DNA of 64,000 bases from Pseudovibrio japonicus (GTDB lineage: Bacteria > Pseudomonadota > Alphaproteobacteria > Rhizobiales > Stappiaceae), in assembly GCF_014651595.1 (NCBI RefSeq), contig NZ_BMXE01000002.1, positions 186,001-250,000 of the forward strand. Direction: 5' to 3'. A model generated the notes under the pieces. The model saw only the letters and a list, made by a program, of their open reading frames with translations, was not told the DNA's origin and searched no databases. Below are positions 56,631 to 64,000 of the stretch, in pieces; positions within the stretch are counted from its first letter, which is position 1, and the number at the start of each line of letters is the position of its first letter. The translations under genes and the position numbers were made by a program.

Positions 56631-57062
56631 ATGAAGCTTAGACAAGCAACATTCATCTGCATGTTCGTTTACATGTTTGCCTTGGTCATTTCCGCAGCAC
56701 AGGCTCAATCTTACTGCGAGGTCCGAAAATCGGAAATGATGGAGTTGGGCGTTTGGGAGAACCCGCAGGCGCAATTGAAGGACCTGTCCAGACTCGAGAT
56801 TGAGGGAGAGTGCCTTGAAGGACGCTTGGCCGTACGCGCGCGTGCTTTCACCAGCTGCTCTCCACGGGATTGCAAATGGGGATGGGCAGACGGGCAGCGT
56901 AGCTTCTCTGGTGCTTTAACGTTTCGGTTCGGCGGCTTCTTCAAGTCCAAGCGAGTTGAAGTACGGCCAATGGGAGAGCGCATTCAGGCTTATGTTCGCA
57001 CGGAGAACCATGACCCAACGATCTCCGATATCACCCGAAGTTATCTTTTGGTTCGCGAATAG
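56631..57062 (+). CDS. Exported hypothetical protein, 143 residues
   Basis: Residues 1-25 are a clear signal peptide ending ISAAQAQ. The mature part has cysteines at about 28, 61, 75 and 80 (YCEVR, GECLEG, SCSPRDC), likely disulfides in the periplasm. A central stretch (DCKWGWADGQRSF, LTFRFGGFFKSKRVEVRPMG) looks beta-rich. No family recognised. It lies between thiE and the convergent lpd and shares the bidirectional terminator at 57064. Confidence 0.7.
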   Translation: MKLRQATFICMFVYMFALVISAAQAQSYCEVRKSEMMELGVWENPQAQLKDLSRLEIEGECLEGRLAVRARAFTSCSPRDCKWGWADGQRSFSGALTFRFGGFFKSKRVEVRPMGERIQAYVRTENHDPTISDITRSYLLVRE

Positions 57063-57063
57063 A

Positions 57064-57097
57064 AAAAAGCCGCCTCAGTTTCCTGAAGCGGCTTTTT
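57064..57097. terminator. Bidirectional terminator (hypothetical / lpd)
   Basis: AAAAAGCCGC (57064-57073) pairs with GCGGCTTTTT (57088-57097), with an inner CAG/CTG. T-tracts on both strands, between convergent genes. Confidence 0.92.
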
Positions 57098-57118
57098 CAT
57101 AATCCGAAGATTTTCAGA

Positions 57119-58522
57119 TTACATATGAATTGGCTTGGCGAACGTCGCCATCGCAGCTTCTTTTACCGCTTCGGACATGGTTGGGTGCGCATGACAGGTG
57201 CGACCCAGATCCTCAGAGGAACCACCAAATTCCATCAGAACACACGCTTCGTGGATCATCTCGCCAGCGCCGAAGCCAACGATGTGAACGCCGAGAACGC
57301 GGTCTGTTTCGGCATCAGCCAGAACTTTCACGAAACCCTCGGTGTGCAGCATTGCTTTTGCGCGACCGTTTGCGGAGAACGGGAACTTGCCGGACTTGTA
57401 CTTGATACCAGCAGCTTTCAGCTCTTCCTCAGTCTTACCAACGCTGGCAACCTCTGGGGATGTGTAAACAACACCCGGGATGACGTCATAGTTTACGTGA
57501 CCTGCCTGACCGGCGAGCATTTCTGCAAGGGCAACACCTTCGTCTTCGGCTTTGTGTGCAAGCATTGGGCCTGCGATCACATCGCCGATGGCAAAGATGC
57601 CGTCAACATTGGTTTTGTAATGGTTGTCTGTCTTCACGCGGCCACGGTCGTCCAGCTCAACGCCTGCTTCTGCAAGGCCCAGACCTTCGGTGTAAGGACG
57701 GCGACCGATTGCAACGAGAACCACGTCTGCATCAAGCGTTTCAGCTGCTGCTTCGCCTGCAGCAGGCTCGACGGTGACTTCCAGCGCACGGCCTTTTTTC
57801 TGTACGGCGGTGACCTTGGAGGACAGCTTGAACTTCAGGCCCTGCTTTTTCAGCATGCGCATGAATTGCTTAGAAACGTCCGCATCCATTGGGCCGAGGA
57901 TCTTGTCCATGAACTCAACAACGGTCACTTCAGAACCGAGACGCGCGTAAACGGAGCCAAGCTCAAGGCCGATCACGCCAGCACCAACAACGGTCAGACG
58001 GTTCGGCACTTTGTCCAGAGATAGCGCGCCGGTTGAGGACACGATGGTCTTTTCGTCAATCTCGATACCCGGCAGAGGCATCACGTCAGAACCGGTGGCG
58101 ATAACGATGTTTTTGGTTTCGACGATCGAGGTGGAACCGTCTTCGGCCATCACTTCTACCTGACCTTGAGCCAGCACACGGCCAACACCGGTGTGAACGT
58201 CGATCTTGTTCTTTTTGAACAAGTAATCGATGCCGGTCACATTGCCGTCGATTGTTTTGTCTTTGTGTGCCAGCATTGCCTTCCAATCCACTTTAGGCTT
58301 GGAAGTTTTAATGCCGAGGGTTTCGAAGTTGTGGTTGGCTTCCTCGAACATTTCGGAAGCATGCAGCAGAGCTTTGGATGGAATACAACCGATGTTCAGG
58401 CAGGTCCCACCATGGGTTTTGCGTTTCTCAACTACTGCGACTTTCATGCCGAGCTGAGCTGCTTTGATTGCACAAACATAGCCACCAGGGCCGGTTCCGA
58501 TGACGACGAGATCGTAGGACAT
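57119..58522 (-). CDS. lpdA: Dihydrolipoyl dehydrogenase (E3)
   Basis: Reoxidises lipoyl groups using FAD and NAD. 467 residues. FAD site [20 protein letters not shown]. Redox disulfide [20 protein letters not shown] (Cys41 and Cys46). NAD site [21 protein letters not shown]-terminal [15 protein letters not shown] holds the catalytic His/Glu. It lies behind odhB on the same strand and probably serves the 2-oxoglutarate dehydrogenase complex. Confidence 0.97.
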   Translation of the reverse strand: MSYDLVVIGTGPGGYVCAIKAAQLGMKVAVVEKRKTHGGTCLNIGCIPSKALLHASEMFEEANHNFETLGIKTSKPKVDWKAMLAHKDKTIDGNVTGIDYLFKKNKIDVHTGVGRVLAQGQVEVMAEDGSTSIVETKNIVIATGSDVMPLPGIEIDEKTIVSSTGALSLDKVPNRLTVVGAGVIGLELGSVYARLGSEVTVVEFMDKILGPMDADVSKQFMRMLKKQGLKFKLSSKVTAVQKKGRALEVTVEPAAGEAAAETLDADVVLVAIGRRPYTEGLGLAEAGVELDDRGRVKTDNHYKTNVDGIFAIGDVIAGPMLAHKAEDEGVALAEMLAGQAGHVNYDVIPGVVYTSPEVASVGKTEEELKAAGIKYKSGKFPFSANGRAKAMLHTEGFVKVLADAETDRVLGVHIVGFGAGEMIHEACVLMEFGGSSEDLGRTCHAHPTMSEAVKEAAMATFAKPIHM

Positions 58523-58596
58523 TTGCTAATCCCTGTAAGTAGTCGGGAGAAGGCAGCGACAGAGAACAGGTGCGCCAATCTCCAGCAAAAACAAAT

Positions 58597-58625
58597 GTGC
58601 CCGGCCAGTGCCGGGCACGTTTTTT
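58597..58625. terminator. Strong hairpin between odhB and lpdA
   Basis: GTGCCCGGC-cagt-GCCGGGCAC with GTTTTTTAT to the right. On the minus strand it lies just behind odhB and is followed by ATTTGTTTTTG. It may separate or attenuate transcription between odhB and lpdA. Confidence 0.8.
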
Positions 58626-58626
58626 A

Positions 58627-60138
58627 TTAGAGGTCCAGAACCAGACGCTGTGGATCTTCGAGGCTCTCTTTGACGCGAACCAGGAAGGTCACTGCTTCTT
58701 TGCCATCAACGATACGGTGATCGTAGGACAGAGCCAGGTACATCATCGGACGGATTTCCACCTGACCGTTGATTGCAACCGGACGCTCCTGAATTTTATG
58801 CATGCCGAGAATACCGGACTGCGGTGCGTTCAGGATTGGAGAGGACATCAGGGAACCGTAAACACCACCGTTGGAGATAGTGAAAGTGCCGCCCTGCATG
58901 TCTGCCATAGAAAGCTTGCCGTCGCGGCCCTTACGACCGAGGCTGCCGATTTCCTTTTCGATATCAGCAATGGACATCTGGTCTGCATCGCGAACCACAG
59001 GAACTACGAGGCCCTTCGGTGTGCCAACAGCAACGCCGATGTGTGCGTAGTTTTTGTAGATGATGTCAGTTCCATCAATCTCAGCGTTTACAGCCGGGAT
59101 TTCTTTCAGAGCGTGGGTCACTGCTTTGGTGAAGAAACCCATGAAGCCGAGCTTTACGCCGTGCTTCTTCTCGAAGATATCCTTGTACTGCTTGCGCAGG
59201 TCCATGATCGGCTTCATGTCCACTTCGTTGTAAGTGGTCAGCATAGCCGCGGTGTTCTGTGCATCTTTAAGGCGGCGCGCAATGGTCTGGCGCAGCTTGG
59301 TCATGCGAACACGTTCTTCACGAACTTCATCAGTCGGAGCTGATGGAGCACGAACAGCAGCAGGGGCCGGAGCGGCTGCAGGAGCTGCAGTTGCGCCGGC
59401 AGCAACAGCTGCAAGAACATCACCTTTAAGAACCTGACCGCGCTTGCCGGAACCAGCGACCTGATCCGCAGACAGGCCTTTTTCAGCCATCATCTTTGCC
59501 GCAGAAGGTGCTGCTGGCATGCTTGTGCCAGAAACGGCTGGTGCTGGAGCGGCAGCTGCCGGAGCAGCAGCAGCAACAGCTGCGCCGTCGCCTTTAGCGA
59601 TTTTGCAGAGCAAGTTGCCCGGCTCAACGGTTGCGCCAGTTGCCTGAGCGATCTCAACCACTGTGCCGGCAATCGGGCTTGGTACTTCCTGAGCTGCTTT
59701 GTCGGTTTCCAGCTCAACGAGAATATCGTCGGCCTTAACAACGTCGCCAACTTTCACGGACCATTCGCCAACTTCAGCTTCGGTCACGCTTTCGCCAGCG
59801 TGTGGTACCAGAACTTCAACCGTTTCAGCAGCGGCAGCAGGTGCTGCTTTTGCTGCGGCAGGAGCAGCTTCGGCGGCCGGAGCGGACGCAGCACCAGCTG
59901 CGCCTTCCAAGATGGAACCAAGAAGGGCGCCAACCTCAACGGTATCGCCTTCTTTTACATCAATGCTGTCGAGCTTACCGGCAACAGGAGCAGGCACTTC
60001 AACAGTTACCTTATCTGTTTCCAACTCAACCAGTGGCTCATCTGCATTCACCGCATCGCCCGGTTTCTTGAACCATTGAGCGATTGTTGCCTCGGTTACG
60101 GATTCACCCAGTGTGGGCACTCGAATTTCCGTCGCCAT
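58627..60138 (-). CDS. odhB: Dihydrolipoamide succinyltransferase (E2), two lipoyl domains
   Basis: Core of 2-oxoglutarate dehydrogenase. 503 residues. Two lipoyl domains: [19 protein letters not shown] (Lys about 43) and [19 protein letters not shown] (about 146). Ala/Pro-rich linkers separate them and continue to an E3-binding domain ([32 protein letters not shown]). The catalytic domain ends [19 protein letters not shown] (His/Asp). E. coli SucB has one lipoyl domain. The second here was probably gained by duplication: both keep the ETDK lipoylation site. Downstream of sucA. Confidence 0.96.
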   Translation of the reverse strand: MATEIRVPTLGESVTEATIAQWFKKPGDAVNADEPLVELETDKVTVEVPAPVAGKLDSIDVKEGDTVEVGALLGSILEGAAGAASAPAAEAAPAAAKAAPAAAAETVEVLVPHAGESVTEAEVGEWSVKVGDVVKADDILVELETDKAAQEVPSPIAGTVVEIAQATGATVEPGNLLCKIAKGDGAAVAAAAPAAAAPAPAVSGTSMPAAPSAAKMMAEKGLSADQVAGSGKRGQVLKGDVLAAVAAGATAAPAAAPAPAAVRAPSAPTDEVREERVRMTKLRQTIARRLKDAQNTAAMLTTYNEVDMKPIMDLRKQYKDIFEKKHGVKLGFMGFFTKAVTHALKEIPAVNAEIDGTDIIYKNYAHIGVAVGTPKGLVVPVVRDADQMSIADIEKEIGSLGRKGRDGKLSMADMQGGTFTISNGGVYGSLMSSPILNAPQSGILGMHKIQERPVAINGQVEIRPMMYLALSYDHRIVDGKEAVTFLVRVKESLEDPQRLVLDL

Positions 60139-60204
60139 TGTTTCTATCTCTTTTCGTTTCAGGGCCCCTGAAAGGCCTGTCGGACTTACCTGATTACGAT
60201 GTAC

Positions 60205-63174
60205 TTACTCGGCGAATGCATCGTCGAGGAAAGCTTGTAGCTGAGCCAAGTGCTTTGACATCAAGCCGGTTGCTGTTGCTGCAGCTGGCGGACGACCAAC
60301 GTAACGTGGGCGATGCACTTTTGCATTCACATGCTCCAGAACCCATTCAATGTACTGTTGAATGAAGAACCAGGAGCCCATGTTCTTTGGCTCTTCCTGA
60401 CACCAGACTACGTCTGCATTCGGGAAGCGCGCCATCTCTACACACAGTGACTTGGTCGGGAATGGGTAGAGCTGCTCAACGCGAAGGATGTAAACATCAT
60501 TGATGTTACGCTTCTCGCGCTCTTCGAGCAGATCGTAGTAGACCTTACCTGTACACAGCACCACGCGACGGATCTCGTCATCCTTCTTCAGCTCAACAGT
60601 TGAACCTGGGTTCGTTTGAGCATCATCATGAAGAAGACGGTGGAAGCTTGAATCTGCACCGAAGTCTTCCAGTGTGGAAACTGCACGCTTATGGCGCAGC
60701 AGAGACTTAGGCGTCATCAGAACAAGTGGCTTACGAATGTCACGCTTCAACTGACGGCGCAGGATGTGGAAGTAGTTTGCCGGTGTCGTACAGTTCGCCA
60801 CCTGCATGTTGTCTTCCGCAGCCATCTGCAAGAAACGCTCAAGGCGCGCTGAGGAGTGCTCAGGGCCCTGACCTTCATAGCCGTGAGGCAACAGGCAGAC
60901 CAGACCGGACATACGCAACCATTTGCGTTCGCCGGAGGAGATGAACTGATCAAACAGCACCTGCGCACCGTTTGCGAAGTCACCGAACTGTGCTTCCCAC
61001 ATGGTCAGCGCGTTTGGCTCGGTCAGAGAGTAGCCGTATTCGAAGCCCAACACTGCTTCTTCAGAAAGCATAGAGTTGATGACTTCGTAGCGGCCCTGCT
61101 TTTCACCGACATGGTTCAGCGGAATGTAGCGGTTCTCGTCTTCCTGATCGTACAGAACAGAGTGACGTTGCGAGAAGGTACCGCGCTCACAGTCCTGACC
61201 GGACAAGCGAACAGAATGACCTTCCTGCAGAAGGGAGCCGAATGCCAGCGCTTCACCCATTGCCCAATCGATACCTTCGCCGGTCTCGATCATTTTAGCG
61301 CGGTTGCCCATGAAGCGGCGGATGGTGCGGTGTGCGTTGAAGTCGTCAGGAACGGAGGACAGCTTCTCGCCCAGATCCTTCAGCTCATCATTTGGAATGC
61401 CGGTTGAACCACGGCGTGGCTCATCGGTGTCCTTTGCCACCTTCATCTTGGCCCAACGACCGTCCAGCCAGTCAGCCTTGTTTGGCTTGTAGACAGCGCC
61501 AGTTTCAAATTCGCGGTCAAGATGCGCACGCCAATCCGCTTTTGCCTTGTCCACTTCTTCTGCTGACATCAGGCCTTCCTTGACCAGTTTGTCTGCGTAG
61601 ATCTGAAGTGTTGTCGCGTGTTTGCGGATCTTGCGGTACATGATTGGCTGCGTGAACGCAGGCTCGTCGCCTTCGTTGTGACCAAAGCGACGGTAACAGA
61701 TCATGTCGATCACTACTGGGCGACCGAACTGCTGGCGGAACTCAATCGCGATCTTCGCAGCATAAGTCACGGCTTCTGGATCATCGCCATTTACGTGGAA
61801 GATCGGCGCTTCAATCATTTTCGCCACATCAGACGGATATGGAGAGGAGCGTGAGAAGCGTGGATTGGTTGTGAAGCCAATCTGGTTGTTGATGATGAAG
61901 TGGATCGAACCACCGGTCCGGTGACCGCGCAGTGCGGACATGCCGAAACATTCTGCGACAACACCCTGCCCTGCGAATGCAGCATCGCCGTGCAGCAGCA
62001 GAGGAAGAACGTTGGCGCGCTCAACTTCCGTAGTTTCTTTCCAGTCAGACAACTGGTCCTGCTTCGCGCGTACCTTACCCAGTACAACCGGGTTTACGAT
62101 CTCAAGGTGAGACGGGTTCGCGGTCAGTGACAGGTGAACGTTGTTGTCGTCAAAGGAGCGGTCGGAAGATGCACCAAGGTGGTACTTTACGTCACCTGAG
62201 CCTTCAACGTCGTCCGGTGCGTAAGAGCCGCCCTTGAACTCGTGGAAGATTGCGCGGTGTGGCTTGCCCATCACCTGAGACAGAACGTTCAGACGGCCAC
62301 GGTGTGCCATGCCCAGAACAATCTCTTGCACGCCAAGAGCACCACCACGTTTGATGATCTGCTCCAGCGCCGGGATCAGTGCTTCACCACCGTCCAGACC
62401 AAAACGCTTGGTACCAGTGTACTTTACATCAAGGAATTTTTCAAAACCCTCTGCCTCAACGAGCTTGTTGAGGATTGCCTTCTTACCTTCCGGAGTGAAC
62501 GCAACATGCTTGTCCGGACCTTCGATGCGCTCCTGAAGCCATGCTTTTGCAGCAGGATCAGAGATGTGCATGAACTCGACACCAAGGGTGGAGCAATAGG
62601 TCCGTTTCAGAATGTCCAGCATCTCACGGATGGTGGCAAATTCCATGCCCAGAACGTTGTCCAGGAAAATTCTGCGGTCCCAGTCCCCTTCAGAGAAGCC
62701 ATAGGTCGCGGGATGCAACTCTTCATGGTCACCAGGAACTGCGAGGCGGAGCGGGTCCAAATCGGCATGCAAGTGACCGCGCATACGGTAGGCGCGGATC
62801 ATCATGATAGCGCGGACACTATCACGGGTTGCCTGCAAAACCTGATCTTCGGTTAGCTCGACACCATTCTTCTTGGCAGCAGACTTAATCTTCTTGCTGA
62901 CCTCTTTTTCAGCAGGCCAGTCGCCATCAAGGGCAGAAACCAGTTCACCGTTTGCCGGAACCGGCCAGTCAGGGCGTTTCCAAGTCGCTCCACGAGCTTC
63001 CTTGATTACATCCTCTGGGTTGTCCTGAAGCGAAGAAAAGAATTCTTTCCACTCGGGATCGAGTGAATTCGGATTTTCCTGATATTGAGCATAGAGTTCC
63101 TCAATATAAGGAGCGTTGGCGCCGTATAGGAACGACGTCAGCGCGAATACATTGTTCGCGTCCTGCCGAGCCAT
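60205..63174 (-). CDS. sucA: 2-oxoglutarate dehydrogenase E1
   Basis: Thiamine-pyrophosphate-dependent decarboxylase of the TCA cycle. 989 residues. The N-terminal NNVFALTSFLYGANAPYIEE is the E2-binding end. VLGMAHRGRLNVLSQVMGKP, LLLHGDAAFAGQGVVAECFG and HFIINNQIGFTTNPRFSRSS mark the cofactor site. CLLPHGYEGQGPEHSSARLE is the conserved late block. Same strand as odhB with 66 bp between, and behind sucD with a large hairpin in the gap. Confidence 0.98.
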   Translation of the reverse strand: MARQDANNVFALTSFLYGANAPYIEELYAQYQENPNSLDPEWKEFFSSLQDNPEDVIKEARGATWKRPDWPVPANGELVSALDGDWPAEKEVSKKIKSAAKKNGVELTEDQVLQATRDSVRAIMMIRAYRMRGHLHADLDPLRLAVPGDHEELHPATYGFSEGDWDRRIFLDNVLGMEFATIREMLDILKRTYCSTLGVEFMHISDPAAKAWLQERIEGPDKHVAFTPEGKKAILNKLVEAEGFEKFLDVKYTGTKRFGLDGGEALIPALEQIIKRGGALGVQEIVLGMAHRGRLNVLSQVMGKPHRAIFHEFKGGSYAPDDVEGSGDVKYHLGASSDRSFDDNNVHLSLTANPSHLEIVNPVVLGKVRAKQDQLSDWKETTEVERANVLPLLLHGDAAFAGQGVVAECFGMSALRGHRTGGSIHFIINNQIGFTTNPRFSRSSPYPSDVAKMIEAPIFHVNGDDPEAVTYAAKIAIEFRQQFGRPVVIDMICYRRFGHNEGDEPAFTQPIMYRKIRKHATTLQIYADKLVKEGLMSAEEVDKAKADWRAHLDREFETGAVYKPNKADWLDGRWAKMKVAKDTDEPRRGSTGIPNDELKDLGEKLSSVPDDFNAHRTIRRFMGNRAKMIETGEGIDWAMGEALAFGSLLQEGHSVRLSGQDCERGTFSQRHSVLYDQEDENRYIPLNHVGEKQGRYEVINSMLSEEAVLGFEYGYSLTEPNALTMWEAQFGDFANGAQVLFDQFISSGERKWLRMSGLVCLLPHGYEGQGPEHSSARLERFLQMAAEDNMQVANCTTPANYFHILRRQLKRDIRKPLVLMTPKSLLRHKRAVSTLEDFGADSSFHRLLHDDAQTNPGSTVELKKDDEIRRVVLCTGKVYYDLLEEREKRNINDVYILRVEQLYPFPTKSLCVEMARFPNADVVWCQEEPKNMGSWFFIQQYIEWVLEHVNAKVHRPRYVGRPPAAATATGLMSKHLAQLQAFLDDAFAE

Positions 63175-63286
63175 CGTTTTTAAGCGGACTTTTGGTCCGC
63201 CCTACTTTCTTTGGGCGGGTGCTATACACCACATACCCTTGGGTCCCGCGACTGACAGCAAGTCTGGGGACTTACTGCCTCCTCAA

Positions 63287-63317
63287 GACTGTCGGTGAAA
63301 ATGATTCACCGACAGTC
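63287..63317. repeat. 13-bp perfect hairpin between sucD and sucA
   Basis: GACTGTCGGTGAA, five bases, TTCACCGACAGTC. It has no T-tail on either strand. A second stem, CCGCCC/GGGCGG, lies at 63197-63218. In an sucCDAB transcript these would be intercistronic stems, possibly for processing or stability. Confidence 0.75.
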
Positions 63318-63356
63318 GATCTAATATGCCTCCAAATAGTGTAGGAGGTGTAATTT

Positions 63357-64000
63357 TTATGCGCCCTGTTTCAATTCTTCGAGAAGCGCAACAAGTGTCT
63401 TGCCAAGCTTAGCAGGGGATGGGGATACACGGATACCTGCATCTTCCATTGCTGCAATCTTGTCTTCAGCTCCGCCTTTACCGCCGGAGATCACAGCACC
63501 TGCGTGACCCATGGTGCGGCCTGGAGGCGCTGTACGGCCTGCAATGAAGCCAACCATTGGCTTTTTGCGGCCTTTTGCAGCCTGCTCTTTAAGCCACTCA
63601 GAAGCTTCTTCTTCTGCAGAACCACCGATCTCACCGATCATGATGATGGATTCTGTTTCCGGATCGTCCAGGAACAGGTCCAGCATGTCGATGAATTCGG
63701 TACCTTTTACAGGGTCACCACCGATACCAACAGCAGTTGTCTGGCCAAGGCCTTCCTGAGTGGTCTGGAATACAGCTTCATAGGTCAGGGTACCGGAACG
63801 GGACACGATACCAACATTACCCTTTTTGAAGATGGAGCCCGGCATGATGCCGATCTTGCATTCTTCAGGGGTCAGAACGCCTGGGCAGTTAGGGCCAAGC
63901 AGACGGCTGTTGGAGTTTTCGAGGCGTGCTTTCACCTTCACCATGTCTGCGACCGGGATACCCTCGGTGATACAAACGATGAATGGGATTTCTGCGTCGA
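63357..64000 (-). CDS. sucD: Succinyl-CoA ligase alpha subunit (partial)
   Basis: The last about 214 residues of the CoA-binding subunit; the start lies beyond the right edge. Frame is open to 64000 ([17 protein letters not shown] precedes the internal Met at 63944). [57 protein letters not shown] and [17 protein letters not shown] are family blocks, and [19 protein letters not shown] carries the phospho-His. It makes succinyl-CoA/succinate with ATP or GTP. sucC is expected just outside. Confidence 0.97.
   Translation of the reverse strand, partial: DAEIPFIVCITEGIPVADMVKVKARLENSNSRLLGPNCPGVLTPEECKIGIMPGSIFKKGNVGIVSRSGTLTYEAVFQTTQEGLGQTTAVGIGGDPVKGTEFIDMLDLFLDDPETESIIMIGEIGGSAEEEASEWLKEQAAKGRKKPMVGFIAGRTAPPGRTMGHAGAVISGGKGGAEDKIAAMEDAGIRVSPSPAKLGKTLVALLEELKQGA

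Noticed and set aside
57125-58024. 299-residue open frame antisense to lpdA
   Set aside because: Shadow frame; lpdA motifs are unmistakable on the minus strand.

Overview
This window is chromosomal sequence from an alphaproteobacterium, most likely a marine member of the Hyphomicrobiales near Pseudovibrio or Stappia. That placement is an inference from gene content and order. The supporting signs are the ChvG/ChvI system next to a short HPr kinase and an ATP-type pckA, a DivL-type kinase beside ahcY, an FYDLN (TIGR02300) protein, AddAB in place of RecBCD, a CP4-like AroA, and the split F1 operon atpHAGDC. I see no insertion sequence, prophage, CRISPR array or plasmid function. Most of the window is housekeeping, with small accessory patches at about 8.1-11.2, 23.3-24.3, 40.6-41.7 and 50.6-53.9 kb.

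Layout. 0-3.9 kb: a MAPEG membrane protein, a secreted fasciclin-domain protein, a photolyase, two identical tRNA-Ala(GGC) genes and the FYDLN protein. 4-8 kb: aroA-cmk-rpsA, the conserved shikimate/CMP-kinase/ribosomal S1 block. 8-11.6 kb: a CelD-like acetyltransferase, an SDR dehydrogenase, an AT-rich stretch followed by a strongly structured region that looks like a small RNA gene, then a chorismate mutase. 11.7-15 kb: sppA-ihfB-lapA, an ornithine cyclodeaminase-family protein and a TRIC/UPF0126 channel-like protein. 15.3-26.7 kb (mostly minus strand): grpE, trxA, addA-addB, a divergent HxlR-like regulator/VOC pair, then a MurU-like uridylyltransferase and a TsaE-AmgK fusion, which together suggest cell-wall sugar recycling.

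26.9-37.8 kb: divL, ahcY, a NUDIX hydrolase, ptsH, EIIA-Man, hprK, chvG, chvI and, divergently, pckA. This joins cell-cycle control, the methyl cycle, an incomplete regulatory PTS and envelope/acid stress signalling to gluconeogenesis. 38-40.7 kb: XdhC and a molybdopterin-binding/MobA-like fusion for molybdenum-enzyme maturation. 41-41.2 kb: a 71-residue protein that looks like the C-terminal sigma-binding domain of GcrA without its DNA-binding half. A dense cluster of four GANTC (CcrM methylation) sites lies about 330-370 bp upstream of it. I consider this the best candidate in the window for something undescribed.

41.7-46.7 kb: ATP synthase F1 operon. 46.9-54.9 kb: priA, transaldolase, DUF523, a transglutaminase-like protein with a tiny linked ORF, a periplasmic endonuclease I, a PLD-family protein and a XerC/D recombinase. 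54.9-56.6 kb: a TPP riboswitch in front of thiM-thiE. 57-64 kb: lpd, odhB, sucA and a partial sucD, the 2-oxoglutarate dehydrogenase/succinyl-CoA block, running off the right edge. All functional names come from reading the translated sequences and recalling family motifs. No database search was run.
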